A stretch of DNA of 64,000 bases from Serratia marcescens (GTDB lineage Bacteria > Pseudomonadota > Gammaproteobacteria > Enterobacterales > Enterobacteriaceae): positions 186,001 to 250,000 of the forward strand of contig JADMXW010000004.1 in the NCBI GenBank assembly GCA_015548865.1, written 5' to 3'. How positions within the stretch are numbered: the first letter of the stretch is position 1; every line of letters begins with the position of its first letter. Of the stretch, positions 49,891 through 59,540 are shown in pieces. The position numbers were made by a program, and so were the translations under genes. The notes below the pieces were generated by a model, which was not told where the DNA came from, ran no database searches, and saw only the letters and a list, made by a program, of their open reading frames with translations.

Positions 49891-51069
49891 TTATCCGGTA
49901 ACCTTGACGGCACCTGCAACGGAGACAGCCAGCTTCACTGCATCATCAATGTTCTGAGCCATTGCCAGTGCCACACCCATGCGACGTTTACCCTGAATAT
50001 CTGGCTTGGCAAAAAGCCGTATTTGTGTACCTGGATGCAGCGCGTTTTCTAATCCGCTATAGCTGACGTTATCGCTCACCAATTCGGGTAGAATAACGGC
50101 AGAGGCTGCTGGGCCATATTGTCTTACCGCACCGACGGGCAAGCCAAGGAATGCGCGGACGTGCAGGGCGAACTCGGAAAGATCCTGCGAGATCAACGTT
50201 ACCATACCTGTATCATGTGGACGCGGTGACACTTCACTGAAGATAACCTCATCGCCGCACACAAACAATTCCACACCAAACAAACCGTAACCTCCGAGTG
50301 CAATGACCACATCACTTGCGATTTGCTGTGCACGGGCCAGAGCCAACTCGCTCATCTGCTGCGGTTGCCATGATTCACGATAGTCACCATCTTCCTGACG
50401 ATGTCCGATGGGAGCACAAAAATGAATACCGTCGCTGGCACGGATGGTTAATAACGTGATTTCGAAATCAAAGTTGACCAAGCCCTCCACAATGACTTTT
50501 CCGCCTCCAGCACGACCACCCTCCTGTGCATATTTCCAGGCCAGGTCACGCTGTTCTTCCTGGCGAATCAAGCTTTGTCCCTTACCGGAGGAACTCATGA
50601 CTGGCTTGACGATGCAAGGGTAGCCTATATCGGCAACCGCATGTTGGAACTCTGTTTCATTTCCCGCAAAACGGTAGGGAGAGGTTGGCAGCTCCAATGT
50701 TTCGGCTGCAAGGCGACGAATGCCTTCGCGGTTCATTGTCAGGCGCGTGGCTTTAGCGCAAGGTACGACATGATGGCCTTCCTGTTCTAGCGTCTCCAAC
50801 ATATCCGTGGCAATCGCTTCGATCTCCGGCACGATGTAATCGGGGCGCTCAAGCTCGATAACGGCACGCAACGCTGCACCATCCAGCATATTAATGACGT
50901 GGCTGCGGTGGGCGATATGCATGGCAGGAGCATTAGCATAGCGATCGACGCCGATCACCTCAACGCCTAGCCGCTGGCATTCTATCGCCACTTCTTTACC
51001 CAGTTCTCCGCAACCTAATAACATTACGCGTGTCGCACCTGCTCGTAGTGCTGTTCCAACCGTTAACAT
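49891..51069 (-). CDS. purT: Formate-dependent phosphoribosylglycinamide formyltransferase
   Basis: PurT makes formyl-GAR from GAR, formate and ATP in purine synthesis. The start at 51069 gives 392 residues, as in E. coli; ATG 51072 directly before is an alternative. It has an ATP-grasp fold, with [16 protein letters not shown] near residue 15, the [16 protein letters not shown] nucleotide loop near residue 150, and [16 protein letters not shown] near residue 277. A PurR box lies 41 bases upstream. Confidence 0.96.
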   Translation of the reverse strand: MLTVGTALRAGATRVMLLGCGELGKEVAIECQRLGVEVIGVDRYANAPAMHIAHRSHVINMLDGAALRAVIELERPDYIVPEIEAIATDMLETLEQEGHHVVPCAKATRLTMNREGIRRLAAETLELPTSPYRFAGNETEFQHAVADIGYPCIVKPVMSSSGKGQSLIRQEEQRDLAWKYAQEGGRAGGGKVIVEGLVNFDFEITLLTIRASDGIHFCAPIGHRQEDGDYRESWQPQQMSELALARAQQIASDVVIALGGYGLFGVELFVCGDEVIFSEVSPRPHDTGMVTLISQDLSEFALHVRAFLGLPVGAVRQYGPAASAVILPELVSDNVSYSGLENALHPGTQIRLFAKPDIQGKRRMGVALAMAQNIDDAVKLAVSVAGAVKVTG

Positions 51070-51109
51070 CATGCATTCCCACTCTGTATTGACATGGCGC
51101 GCAGTATAA

Positions 51110-51125
51110 ACGAAAACGTTTGCGT
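51110..51125. promoter_or_regulatory. PurR operator of purT
   Basis: ACGAAAACGTTTGCGT differs at one position from the PurR consensus ACGCAAACGTTTGCGT. It lies in the divergent purT/ptrB spacer, 41 bases before purT. Confidence 0.85.
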
Positions 51126-51247
51126 ACGCATTAGCATCGGGAAAGGCTAGATCAATCTGCAATAAACTTGCTACTGCAGGTTACTTCCCTTGGCTTTACC
51201 CGTGAATCGTGCCACGATTTTCTTTCCAGCAAACAGGATGGCACGCA

Positions 51248-53281
51248 ATGAAAGCACCTCAGGCAGAAAAACGTCCGTACCCCCTCACGATCCACGGCGA
51301 CACCCGCATTGATAATTACTATTGGCTACGTGACGATACGCGTGAAGATCCAGCAGTATTGTCTTATCTGCACGCGGAGAACACGTATTGCGCTTCGCAT
51401 ATGCAACCTTACGATGCAGTGAAAGAAACGCTTTATCAGGAGATGGTAGCAAGGATCCCAGCTCAAGATGCGTCGGTGCCTTATGTTAAACGTGGTTATC
51501 GCTATCAGACACGCTACGAATCGGGTAAAGAATACGCGCTCTACGTGCGGCAACTTGCGTCGGAAACAGAGCATTGGCAACTGTTGCTGGATGAGAATGA
51601 ACGTGCCGCAGACAGTGAATTCTATAATCTGGGGGCGTTGTCCGTCAGTCCAGATAATCGGTTACTTGCGCTGGCAGAAGATAAAATATCTCGCCGTCAG
51701 TACGACATTCGTTTTCGCAACCTTGACACCGGGGAGTGGTTACCTGACGTCATTGAGCAAGTCTCGGCGAACATGCAGTGGAGTGCGGATGCATCCACTA
51801 TTTACTACGTACGCAAGCACCCGCAGACGCTGCTTCCCTATCAGGTGTTCTTGCATCGCCTCGGTGATGATATCAGTCATGATCGGTTAGTATACGAAGA
51901 GCTTGATGATACGTATTACGTTAGTTTGGGGGAAACCACCTCTGAGGACTATATCGTTATCTTTCTGAGTAGCACGACCAGTACAGAAGTTCGCTTACTG
52001 GATGCACACGATCTTGATGCAAATCCTCGCGTTTTTATTCCCCGTCGTAAAGATCATGAATATGGTGTAGACCACTATCAGGGGGCGTTCTATTTGCGTT
52101 CTAACCGTGATGGCAAAAACTTCGGCCTATATCGCACCACCACCTGGGATGAATCTGCACTGGAAACGCTGGTGGCTCCCCATGCCAGCCGTGTGTTGGA
52201 GAGTTTTGAGCTGTTCCGCGATTGGTTGGTTCTCGAAGAAAGGGAAAGGGGGTTGACCTGCCTTCGTCAGATTCATTGGCAAACCGGGGCGGAAAAAAAT
52301 ATTCGTTTCAACGATCCCAGCTATGTTACTTGGCTTGCATATAACCCTACGCCCGACACGTCATTGTTGCGTTATGGCTATTCGTCAATGACTACGCCTA
52401 CCTCATTATACGAGATTGATTTGGACAGTGACGAGCAGCGCTTGCTCAAGCAGGCCGAAGTTAAACAGTTTACCTCCTCTGATTACTGCAGCGAACGCCT
52501 GTGGTTTACCATGCGTGATGGTGTCGAGGTCCCTGTGTCACTGGTGTACCGGCGAGATAGCTATAAACCGGGCAATAATCCGCTATTGGTGTATGGCTAT
52601 GGCGCTTATGGCAGCAGTATGGAACCGGATTTTAGCGTGAGCCGCCTTAGCCTGTTGGATCGGGGATTTGTGTTTGCTTTGACCCATATTCGCGGTGGTG
52701 GTGAGTTGGGGCAGCAATGGTATGACGATGGTCGTTTACTCAATAAAATGCACTCCTTCACAGATTTCATTGATATCTCTCGCGCATTGGTGGCACAGGG
52801 ATATGGCAGTGAAAAGCAGCTTTATGCTATGGGGGGCAGTGCGGGGGGATTGCTGATGGGCGCGGTTATTAATCTGGCCCCCGAACTGTTTAAAGGCGTG
52901 GTAGCACAGGTCCCATTTGTGGATGTATTGACCACCATGCTCGATGAGTCAATTCCATTAACTACCGGGGAATACGACGAGTGGGGTAACCCCAACGAAC
53001 AGCGTTACTATGATTACATCAAGGGATACAGTCCTTATGACAATGTCAGTACGCAGTCCTATCCGCATCTGCTGATCACCACGGGATTGCATGACTCGCA
53101 AGTCCAATACTGGGAGCCTGCTAAGTGGGTTGCCAAACTGCGTGAACTGAAAACCGACGATAATTTGTTGCTGTTGCTAACGGATATGGATGCCGGACAC
53201 GGTGGGAAATCGGGACGGTTTAAGCGCTATGAAGACATTGCGCTGGAATATGCATTTTTGCTGATGGTCAGGGATAAGTGA
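51248..53281 (+). CDS. ptrB: Oligopeptidase B
   Basis: This cytoplasmic serine peptidase of the prolyl oligopeptidase family cuts peptides after Arg or Lys. The start at 51248 ([12 protein letters not shown]) follows AGGATGG and gives 677 residues (E. coli 686). A seven-blade propeller occupies about 75-400. The catalytic triad is S531 (GGSAGG), D616 (GLHDSQ) and H651 (DAGHGG), each one position from the E. coli residues. The DEWGNP loop fits the family. The gene is divergent from purT, as neighbours do in E. coli. Confidence 0.95.
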   Translation: MKAPQAEKRPYPLTIHGDTRIDNYYWLRDDTREDPAVLSYLHAENTYCASHMQPYDAVKETLYQEMVARIPAQDASVPYVKRGYRYQTRYESGKEYALYVRQLASETEHWQLLLDENERAADSEFYNLGALSVSPDNRLLALAEDKISRRQYDIRFRNLDTGEWLPDVIEQVSANMQWSADASTIYYVRKHPQTLLPYQVFLHRLGDDISHDRLVYEELDDTYYVSLGETTSEDYIVIFLSSTTSTEVRLLDAHDLDANPRVFIPRRKDHEYGVDHYQGAFYLRSNRDGKNFGLYRTTTWDESALETLVAPHASRVLESFELFRDWLVLEERERGLTCLRQIHWQTGAEKNIRFNDPSYVTWLAYNPTPDTSLLRYGYSSMTTPTSLYEIDLDSDEQRLLKQAEVKQFTSSDYCSERLWFTMRDGVEVPVSLVYRRDSYKPGNNPLLVYGYGAYGSSMEPDFSVSRLSLLDRGFVFALTHIRGGGELGQQWYDDGRLLNKMHSFTDFIDISRALVAQGYGSEKQLYAMGGSAGGLLMGAVINLAPELFKGVVAQVPFVDVLTTMLDESIPLTTGEYDEWGNPNEQRYYDYIKGYSPYDNVSTQSYPHLLITTGLHDSQVQYWEPAKWVAKLRELKTDDNLLLLLTDMDAGHGGKSGRFKRYEDIALEYAFLLMVRDK

Positions 53282-53368
53282 AAAACAAAGTGAACGTTGG
53301 AATATAAGGTTTAGTCTGCTTGAGTAATCCCGCTGAGTGCGGGATTACCCGTTCAGCGCACTACGTTA

Positions 53369-53485
53369 TCAGCTCACAGTATCTGTTTGCTGAGCGCGTT
53401 TGGACCGTTTATCCGCACGTTTTTCTGCTGCAGTTTTCAACGGTTTTTTCTTACTGTTTTTCTTGCTGTCCATGCCTTTACTCAT
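53369..53485 (-). CDS. Small lysine-rich basic protein
   Basis: This 38-residue protein starts MSKGMDSKKNSKKKPLK and continues with a KRADKRSKRAQQ stretch; about 40% of residues are Lys or Arg. GAAAGAGGCAAATC precedes the ATG. I recall similar small Lys-rich proteins annotated as hypothetical in enterobacteria, but I cannot name the family. Such a composition suits RNA or ribosome binding; this is only a guess. Confidence 0.6.
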   Translation of the reverse strand: MSKGMDSKKNSKKKPLKTAAEKRADKRSKRAQQTDTVS

Positions 53486-53587
53486 TTGATTTGCCTCTTT
53501 CGGTAAAAGGTGGTGTGCCCCACCATTAACCGCCTGTTCGGCATAATATGCAAGTGAAAAAAGGGAAAACGGACATCAAATTTAGGG

Positions 53588-53818
53588 CTACTTCGCTTTG
53601 GGCTCGTAGGGAAGGCGAGAGAGCTGCAACGATCGTTGGCGGTAGAACGCGATACGCTCGCGAAAGTAGTCTCGCAGGTGCTCGGGCTGCTCTCTTTCCA
53701 CCACTTCTGGAATAACAGGCATGTTGTATCTTTCCTTAAATGCCACGCCGGAGGCCGCGAGATCAACGTTAACTTTTTCCATCTCTTGCGCTGAGAGATT
53801 AGCCAGATTGTATTCCAT
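53588..53818 (-). CDS. holE: DNA polymerase III theta subunit
   Basis: HolE binds the proofreading subunit epsilon in the polymerase III core and stabilises it. The start at 53818 follows GAGGATGATAACG and gives 76 residues, as in E. coli. The block [20 protein letters not shown] is nearly identical, as are [15 protein letters not shown] and the LSRLPYEPK end. An upstream extension of the frame is not part of the gene. Confidence 0.96.
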   Translation of the reverse strand: MEYNLANLSAQEMEKVNVDLAASGVAFKERYNMPVIPEVVEREQPEHLRDYFRERIAFYRQRSLQLSRLPYEPKAK

Positions 53819-53983
53819 CGTTATCATCCTCAAGGCTGCTTTGGGGGAACATAATAGCAGTTTTTTGGCGGTGTGGACATTCACGGGGGATCCTCCTGCA
53901 CAAGGCTAAATAAGAATTATTTATGGAATATAGATTTAAAATTAAAGAACGAATTTTGTTAATGGTGATTTCTTTCCTATTTT

Positions 53984-54002
53984 AGAAATGGAAATCATTC
54001 TC
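53984..54002. promoter_or_regulatory. Fur-like box upstream of ftnA
   Basis: AGAAATGGAAATCATTCTC matches the 19-bp Fur consensus at about 13 positions. More AT-rich near-matches such as AATATCATGATAAT follow before the ftnA start. In E. coli, Fur activates ftnA by displacing H-NS from a long upstream region, which fits this layout. The 53819-54184 gap has no gene. Confidence 0.55.
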
Positions 54003-54184
54003 AAAAAAACGGCTTTAATTACGTTTTAATGAAATTGAAAACTGTTATCATTAAATTCAATGCATTGATTTCATATGATTTATTTATTGATTTAAATATC
54101 ATGATAATAAAATGTTTTTTATTTATTAACAGCAGGGCATAATGAGAAAAAATTGACTCGCCTGCCAAAGAGAAGGATTGCGAA

Positions 54185-54691
54185 ATGCTCAAAAAAGAGA
54201 TGATTGAAAAATTAAACGACCAACTGAATCTGGAATTCTATTCCGCTAACTTATACCTGCAAATGAGTGCATGGTGTGGCGATAAAGGGTTTGAAGGTGC
54301 GTCGGCATTTCTAAAGTCGCATTCGCAAGAAGAGATGGAGCATATGCAACGCCTCTTTAACTACCTGGATGATACGGGTAGCATGCCTATTTTAGGCGCA
54401 ATCGCCGCGCCTCCGGTTGATTTTTCCTCACTGGCTGATGTGTTTAAACAGACCTATGAGCATGAACAACTCATTACGCAAAAAATCAATGAGCTTGCGC
54501 ATGCCGCAATGACACAGCAGGATTATTCAACCTTTAACTTCTTGCAGTGGTATGTTGCTGAGCAGCATGAAGAAGAAAAATTGTTCAAATCTATCCTGGA
54601 TAAACTGGCGCTGGTCAATAAGGCCGAAGGCGGCCTGTTCTTTATCGATCAGGATTTGAAAAAAATGACTGCTACTCCAGCACAACCGTAA
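54185..54691 (+). CDS. ftnA: Ferritin FtnA
   Basis: This non-haem ferritin stores iron as a 24-subunit shell. It has 168 residues. Ferroxidase-site residues E17, E50, H53 and E94 are in place ([26 protein letters not shown]). AGAGAAGGATTGCGAA gives the ribosome site. A long AT-rich upstream region with Fur-like boxes suggests iron-dependent activation. It stands alone as a single gene. Confidence 0.96.
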   Translation: MLKKEMIEKLNDQLNLEFYSANLYLQMSAWCGDKGFEGASAFLKSHSQEEMEHMQRLFNYLDDTGSMPILGAIAAPPVDFSSLADVFKQTYEHEQLITQKINELAHAAMTQQDYSTFNFLQWYVAEQHEEEKLFKSILDKLALVNKAEGGLFFIDQDLKKMTATPAQP

Positions 54692-54748
54692 TTGTCGTAA
54701 TACGCGATACCCTTGAACCGGAATATCTGGTACAAGGGTGTTCGTTAA

Positions 54749-54928
54749 TTAGCACACGCCAAAATCACCCTCTTCACGGTAGAAAGAGACGCTGTCAATG
54801 CTGATTTCTATCTCTTTTTCGATTGGGTCATCAATTCTGGCACAGTAAAGCATGTCATCCTGCACGCTAATGACCTGCATTCTCGGTCCGCCAGTTTTGC
54901 ATTGAACAATATCGCCGCGTTTGAACAT
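54749..54928 (-). CDS. DUF2158 (YodC-like) small protein
   Basis: This 59-residue protein starts MFKRGDIVQCKTGGPRMQV, the N-terminal pattern of the YodC/DUF2158 family, a small SH3-like beta barrel. The ribosome site AGGAGGGAGAAC is very strong. The second half (EKEIEISIDSVSFYREEGDF) is less conserved. The usual KTGGPxMxV signature is complete. Function is unknown. A larger membrane protein gene lies immediately upstream on the same strand, 18 bases away, so they may be co-transcribed. Confidence 0.85.
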   Translation of the reverse strand: MFKRGDIVQCKTGGPRMQVISVQDDMLYCARIDDPIEKEIEISIDSVSFYREEGDFGVC

Positions 54929-54946
54929 GTTCTCCCTCCTTTGTGT

Positions 54947-55972
54947 CTATACATCACGCTTGGTTTTCGCCCCCCAAAAGCCTGCGAGGGTACTACCAAT
55001 AGCCCCGATTAGCAGCGCGAAGAATGACCATAATGCCGCTTTGGCTGCTGCTTTGGACATCTGTTCTGCTTTCTCGGCCGCCTGTTTCTTCCAGAGCTCA
55101 TAACGTTGCTGCGCCTGTTGAATATTAGCTTGTACCTCAGAGAGGCGCTCGCTAACGTCTTGTACTGCACGATCGCGGGTTCGAAGAATGTTTTCAACCA
55201 TGCGGTCTGCCTCTGAGGAGGTAAAATCGGTATTTTGAGCCAAAGCTCGCTTGATATCGTCACGATTAATATTAGCCGCGATGGTTTTACTGCGTTGCTT
55301 AAGTTTTTCGACGAGGGCTGAGGCTACTTGATCGTTCGGCTCAGACCCGACCGCCATAAGGCGTGTCGCTGCCAAGATGTCATCTTTAGCACCCTGTAAT
55401 TGTCCTTTGAGGTAATCAGGCTGTAACGTGGGTATACCTGATTTGATTAAGGCACTTTCCACTTCACTCTGGAACCCATCCGGGGGTAAATGTGTATCCA
55501 GCATGATTTCCTCGAACAGATTGTGCCCTGCATTACCCATTGTTGACAGGCCACTACCCAACGCTTCACTGCCGGTTGAAAGCATTGAACCTGTTGCAGA
55601 TGCGATGGTTCCCAGCGCATTGCCCGCTGTCTTTATCGAAGAACTTACTAGCATAGCCCCAAGCACAGAGGCGACCAGCAGCGCACTGGCCCAGTTCAAA
55701 AAACCGTGGATCATTCCATCGCAACCAGCCAGGCGGCCCGCGATAAACGATCCTGCGAATAAACTGATCACGATGGAGAACAGTGTCCACACGCCTACAG
55801 CCATGCCTGCGCCATTGACCGGATCGTCAGAGGTCGGTTCCACCATAGCAAAACCCAGACTACTGCCTAAGGTAGACAACAATATAGAAATCGCCATAAC
55901 AGTCACGATGCCTGCAATGATACTTCCCCACGATATCGTCTTTATTTGTTTAGCTTCATATGCAACGCTCAT
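54947..55972 (-). CDS. Conserved membrane protein with coiled-coil middle
   Basis: This 341-residue inner-membrane protein is of unknown function. Three or four N-terminal helices lie at about 15-40, 58-80 and 88-110, followed by a Ser/Gly-rich stretch, a long soluble helical region (about 160-310, with RMVENILRTRDRAVQDVSERL and many Gln/Glu/Lys), and a final helix at about 315-335 ending GFWGAKTKRDV. Glycine-rich helix 1 and the last helix could form a hairpin pore or stress-linked membrane coat. I do not recognise a named family. Confidence 0.75.
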   Translation of the reverse strand: MSVAYEAKQIKTISWGSIIAGIVTVMAISILLSTLGSSLGFAMVEPTSDDPVNGAGMAVGVWTLFSIVISLFAGSFIAGRLAGCDGMIHGFLNWASALLVASVLGAMLVSSSIKTAGNALGTIASATGSMLSTGSEALGSGLSTMGNAGHNLFEEIMLDTHLPPDGFQSEVESALIKSGIPTLQPDYLKGQLQGAKDDILAATRLMAVGSEPNDQVASALVEKLKQRSKTIAANINRDDIKRALAQNTDFTSSEADRMVENILRTRDRAVQDVSERLSEVQANIQQAQQRYELWKKQAAEKAEQMSKAAAKAALWSFFALLIGAIGSTLAGFWGAKTKRDV

Positions 55973-56338
55973 AGTTTCTCCAATTTATTGATTAAAATAT
56001 TAATACCAAGGAGTATAGGTAGCCTCAGTATTTTATTTTTAGTTAGGATTGAAATATGAAATTAAGTAGCAATAATGCTAAGGTGAAATAGATTATAAAT
56101 AATAATGTCATAGTCACTTACGCTAGTGCTGTTGGTAGTAATTAGGTAAAAATAAAATACCAATCATTAATGCCGTGCGTGCTGCTAACGAATATATATC
56201 CGTCATACTTCACGTTTCCTGTGCGTTGGCTGTACGCGTTATTCGATTCAAACTCCTTACCCTCTCTACTGAGAATTGTTCGTCAGCAAGAGAAACTGAT
56301 AGGATATCTTATTGATAACGATTATCAGAAAGGGATTT
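55973..56338. other. Intergenic region with a partial ERIC-like copy
   Basis: About 56194-56260 reads TATATCCGTCATACTTCACG then GTGCGTTGGCT, the left part of the repeat at 25169, but the right end has decayed. The remaining AT-rich bases show no gene. Confidence 0.5.
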
Positions 56339-56668
56339 ATGATGATAAAACAAATGGTTGTGGCTGCTATTGCTCTTCTCTGCGCTTGTTCTCAGCGTGA
56401 AAGCGTGAATAATGAGTCTGCGGTGATATCCAAGTGTATGCAAGCAACCAAGAACAGCGTGGCTAAACTCGCGGGCTGCGTCGAAGCGCAGTTCGATATA
56501 GACAGTGATGGCGTACCGCATAACATAAAGATCACTCAATTTTTGTTAGATCGCGTGGATACGGACCAATTAATCAAGTCAATCTCCAAATGGCGCTATG
56601 AAAAAGATAAACCGCGCATTGGTATGACGATTACGATTGTTTTCGGAGAACAAATAAACAGGCAGTGA
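56339..56668 (+). CDS. TonB C-terminal-like small lipoprotein
   Basis: This protein has 109 residues from the first of two adjacent ATG codons (GAAAGGG upstream). A signal with a possible lipobox (LLCAC, Cys near residue 21) leads to a domain of about 75 residues resembling the TonB C-terminal fold: GCVEAQFDIDSDGVPHNIKI followed by a KWRYEKDKPRIGMTITIVF strand. Such TonB-like single domains occur in envelope proteins that lack the N-terminal anchor to ExbB. Its partner is unknown. Confidence 0.6.
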   Translation: MMIKQMVVAAIALLCACSQRESVNNESAVISKCMQATKNSVAKLAGCVEAQFDIDSDGVPHNIKITQFLLDRVDTDQLIKSISKWRYEKDKPRIGMTITIVFGEQINRQ

Positions 56669-56876
56669 TCAATTAGCTGACTATAGCGCTATTCATGGGG
56701 AGATGAGCGTCATACCGTAGACCATGCTCATGATGGGCCAAAATCAGCGACATAGAATAGATTGAAAGCGCTGGCATCAGCATTTTCTCAGGTTGTTAGA
56801 CTCCCTATTGTAGTAACATTAAGTATAAATTTTCAGATTAATCTCAGGCGAAATAATACTTTTAAATTAATCAGTT

Positions 56877-56982
56877 AAAAAAAGACCGAATACGATTCCT
56901 GTATTCGGTCTAGGGAAATGGCTCTTGGGAGAGAGCCTTGCGCTAAAAGTTGGCATTTGTGCAAGCTAAATCAGCCTTGCCC
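56877..56982 (-). ncRNA. sdsR: SdsR (RyeB) small RNA
   Basis: On the minus strand the sequence starts GGGCAAGGC, contains GCCAACTTTTAGCGCAAGGC and CTCTCCCAAGAGCCATTTCC, and ends in the hairpin GACCGAATAC...GTATTCGGTC plus seven T, as in E. coli and Salmonella SdsR. A CTACGCT element (56988-56994) fits the sigma-S -10. SdsR is an Hfq-bound stationary-phase RNA that represses tolC, ompD, mutS and others. In E. coli it also lies beside yebY. The antisense partner SraC/RyeA is expected on the plus strand; I cannot place its ends. Confidence 0.92.
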
Positions 56983-57121
56983 TTTAAAGCGTAGCCAACT
57001 TTTGACTGATTACCAGTGTTGCAGCGGCGTTCGTTTCATAACGTGAACACATTTCATACCCGTCGATAACGCCGTATTATCCGCATGTTAACATGTGGCT
57101 GAAATATAATCTTTTTTTCGA

Positions 57122-57466
57122 TCACTCATCGGCGCAGAGTTGTTCACCGCGCTCGATGAAAGGTTGTAAATCTTTCTTCTTGCCCGGTGCATTGGGGTCG
57201 TCCAGCCATATGACATCGATAGGTTGTGCATTAACCTGGCCGCTTTTCATTTGCGTCTTTGCAGCGGCGTTAAGCGGGTATTGCATCAGGGTTCCAGTAT
57301 TCAGCGCAAAAACAGCCTTACCAGGGCGGCAAATTAACTGGACCTCTTCACGAGTAAATGCCCAACGATCACCGTATTGCTGACGGCTCAATGTGACCAG
57401 TTGGGCTGCCGCAGCGGCCTCGGCACCGAGGGTGGCAAGGGTTAACGCTAAAATGATTTTTTTCAT
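57122..57466 (-). CDS. yebY: DUF2511 protein YebY
   Basis: This secreted protein of 114 residues has a signal peptide (MKKIILALTLATLGAEAAAA). The body matches E. coli YebY: DRWAFTREEVQLICRPG near residue 33, LMQYPLNAAAK near 60, and PIDVIWLDDPNAPGKKKDL with FIERGEQLC at the end. Two Cys may form a disulfide. YebY is linked to copper-responsive expression in E. coli; its role is not established. It neighbours sdsR as in E. coli. Confidence 0.9.
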   Translation of the reverse strand: MKKIILALTLATLGAEAAAAAQLVTLSRQQYGDRWAFTREEVQLICRPGKAVFALNTGTLMQYPLNAAAKTQMKSGQVNAQPIDVIWLDDPNAPGKKKDLQPFIERGEQLCADE

Positions 57467-57680
57467 CGAGGTATCCCTGAGCTAAGCCGATAACGCGGCA
57501 AAATTACATATCGTTAATCAGCAAGTTACATAAATAAGTCTGAGCGCGATCATAAAGGGTGAGGGCAATGAAGTCGAGTCAAGGATAGAGTGGGCCCCAT
57601 CATCACATATTTTCTGATTGAATCCCTGCTGAAAACCTGCGCATGCTAAGGATTATCACCTAATCACAGAGGATGTTGTC

Positions 57681-58370
57681 ATGGCTGATTCTCCTTCACT
57701 CTCAATCGGTTTTCTGCTTTTTCCCGGTGTTACCCAATTGGATCTGACCGGACCCTATGAGGTGTTTGTGCGTGCGCCGGGTGCGCAGGTGCATTTGATT
57801 TGGAAACAAATTGAGCCGGTCATCTCCGATCGGGGTCTGGCTATTTTGCCGACGGTCACTCTTGAGCATTGCCCCGTATTGGATGTGATTTGCATTCCGG
57901 GAGGGCCGGGGCAGATAGATTTGATGGAGGATGATACGATTTTACATTTTCTGCGCCAAAAAGCGGACGAAGTAAAACTGGTTACTTCGGTTTGCACTGG
58001 CTCGCTGGTTCTGGGAGCGGCGGGTTTATTGCGAGGCTATAAGGCAACAACACATTGGGGTTCGCTCGATCAGTTGGCGTTGCTGGGTGCTCAACCGGTT
58101 GATGCGCGTGTCGTTCACGATGGTAACCGTATTAGTGGTGCTGGCGTAACCTCCGGTATTGATTTCGCGCTCACCGTTGTTGCTGGGCTTTACGGTGAAA
58201 CAGTTGCGCAAGAGATTCAATTACAGTTGGAGTACGATCCTGAGCCGCCATTTAATTCTGGCTCGCCACGTTCGGCATCAACGGAACTGGTTCAAATCGT
58301 GCGTTTCAAGCAGACAGAATTTATCGAGAAACGTAGACAAGCGACCCTACGGGCCGCAGCACGGTTATAA
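57681..58370 (+). CDS. DJ-1/PfpI family protein (isonitrile hydratase-like)
   Basis: This 229-residue protein belongs to the class I glutamine amidotransferase-like superfamily. The nucleophile elbow is TSVCTGSLVLGAAGLL with C105, and an early acidic residue is present in GVTQLDLTGPYEVF near residue 20. The TTHW segment follows near 121. This arrangement resembles InhA isonitrile hydratase and AraC-linked GATase-1 proteins without the HTH. It starts with ATG after CAGAGGATGTTGTC. The substrate is unknown. Confidence 0.85.
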   Translation: MADSPSLSIGFLLFPGVTQLDLTGPYEVFVRAPGAQVHLIWKQIEPVISDRGLAILPTVTLEHCPVLDVICIPGGPGQIDLMEDDTILHFLRQKADEVKLVTSVCTGSLVLGAAGLLRGYKATTHWGSLDQLALLGAQPVDARVVHDGNRISGAGVTSGIDFALTVVAGLYGETVAQEIQLQLEYDPEPPFNSGSPRSASTELVQIVRFKQTEFIEKRRQATLRAAARL

Positions 58371-58422
58371 TCTGTCTCATATCAGGGCGCATAAGCACCC
58401 TGATAGTTACGTTGTTTGAAGA

Positions 58423-58641
58423 CTATCCACGTCCGCCATATCCTGGGCCGCCACCGCCACCGCCACCGCCACCGCCACCGCCACCGCCACCGCCACCGCC
58501 ACCGCCACCGCCACCGCCACCGCCACCAGGCCCTTGCATTGGGCCTCCACCGCCATGTCCCCAACCGGGCCCCGGCCATATGCATCCACTCAGGGATGTT
58601 GTTATCACAACCGCCATCAACACGCAGAGCATTCTTTTCAT
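58423..58641 (-). CDS. Polyglycine lipoprotein from a hexanucleotide repeat
   Basis: This 72-residue predicted lipoprotein has a signal ending SLSGC (Cys 20), a Pro/Gly/Trp segment and then about 27 consecutive Gly from a repeated hexamer, ending GPGYGGRG. AGAGGTGAACC precedes the ATG. Similar short Gly-rich lipoproteins are seen in enterobacteria. The hexamer array could change length without breaking the frame. The same DNA is open in other frames (Arg-Trp, Ala-Val, Pro, His-Arg repeats), but only this frame has signal peptide and ribosome site. Confidence 0.65.
   Translation of the reverse strand: MKRMLCVLMAVVITTSLSGCIWPGPGWGHGGGGPMQGPGGGGGGGGGGGGGGGGGGGGGGGGGGGPGYGGRG
58448..58525. repeat. 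Tandem hexanucleotide repeat (CCGCCA)13
   Basis: Thirteen perfect copies of CCGCCA run from 58448 to 58525. On the minus strand each unit encodes Gly-Gly. It is an uninterrupted microsatellite in otherwise unique sequence. Confidence 0.97.
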
Positions 58642-58820
58642 GGTTCACCTCTCAGTAGATGAGCGAATTCTGCGTGGAGGTCACACAAAGCGAAATAGGC
58701 ATAAGGCGGATTTTCGTTTTTTTAACACTTGATAAATATTTAGATACCAGTTGTTTGGTGTCACTGAGCTTTTGGAGAGGAAGGCGTATGCGTAAAAGCT
58801 GAGTTGGATGCGATCAGCCG

Positions 58821-59156
58821 CTATTGGCAATGGTAAATCGTGTATTCATTTCTCTCGGGATTAATAATACAGAAGGTGTTATTAGACAGACGCTGTGCGA
58901 GATAGCCCTCTTTGGTTACGGCTGAAGGTACATAGCGCGAACTGTCGGCAGAATGCAGCAAACCACTTTCAATACGCTGTTTTGGCATGAGTACACTGAA
59001 CGCGAACGTGTTGTCTACGATCACGGCAGATGTCATTCCAATGGGATGACCCGGAAGCATTTTCACTTCGCCCTCACATTGCATTCCCTGGGGGGATGAA
59101 CAGCCAGTAACAAGCAATACCAAGAGGGATAAGGGAAATGAGACGCGAGAGTTCAT
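58821..59156 (-). CDS. Small lipoprotein of unknown function
   Basis: This 111-residue protein has signal MNSRVSFPLSLLVLLVTGC (lipobox VTGC, Cys 19). The mature part has a Cys pair (MQCEGEV and TFCIINP, plus YHC at the end) and beta-rich segments such as NTFAFSVLMPKQRIESG. I do not recognise a family. CAAGGATCATC precedes the ATG. Confidence 0.7.
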   Translation of the reverse strand: MNSRVSFPLSLLVLLVTGCSSPQGMQCEGEVKMLPGHPIGMTSAVIVDNTFAFSVLMPKQRIESGLLHSADSSRYVPSAVTKEGYLAQRLSNNTFCIINPERNEYTIYHCQ

Positions 59157-59202
59157 GATGATCCTTGAGTGACCATTGCCTTCTTACCCATTATAGCGCA
59201 GT

Positions 59203-59319
59203 TATACCCGTCATACGTCAAGTCGCAGGCACGCTGATTACACTCGCTCATTCAAATCACTTACTGGTGTAGATTCATCGAAACGCGCCAGTCTGTAACT
59301 CGAATGATTTAGGGTATAT
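59203..59319. repeat. ERIC-like intergenic palindromic repeat, second copy
   Basis: Ends TATACCCGTCATACGTCAAG and GAATGATTTAGGGTATA match the copy at 25169; the centre ACTCGCTCATTCAAATCACTT is diverged. It accounts for much of the 59157-59540 gap, which has no supported gene. Confidence 0.7.
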
Positions 59320-59540
59320 GCGTTGGTGGGGGGAGGCTGGAACGATGCTGACAATGCGCCGCCGTTTTGATCTTGATTAACGTAATCGCGCTCAACGCGT
59401 TATGAGGCATTTAATCCATGAGGTTTCAGCGGTAGGATGGTTCTGCAAACACAATAATCACCGATAACCTCCTCTTTTTTCACGTATTAGAAAATCTGAT
59501 ATTTGGGATCTGAAGGGAAAATAATCAAGGAAATTGTCCT

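Noticed and set aside
58448-58525. Possible CRISPR array
   Set aside because: The units are directly joined hexamers with no spacers.
58382-58658. Open frames of Arg-Trp, Ala-Val, Pro and His-Arg repeats across the hexanucleotide array
   Set aside because: They arise because a hexamer without stop codons is open in all frames; only the polyglycine frame has a signal peptide and ribosome site.
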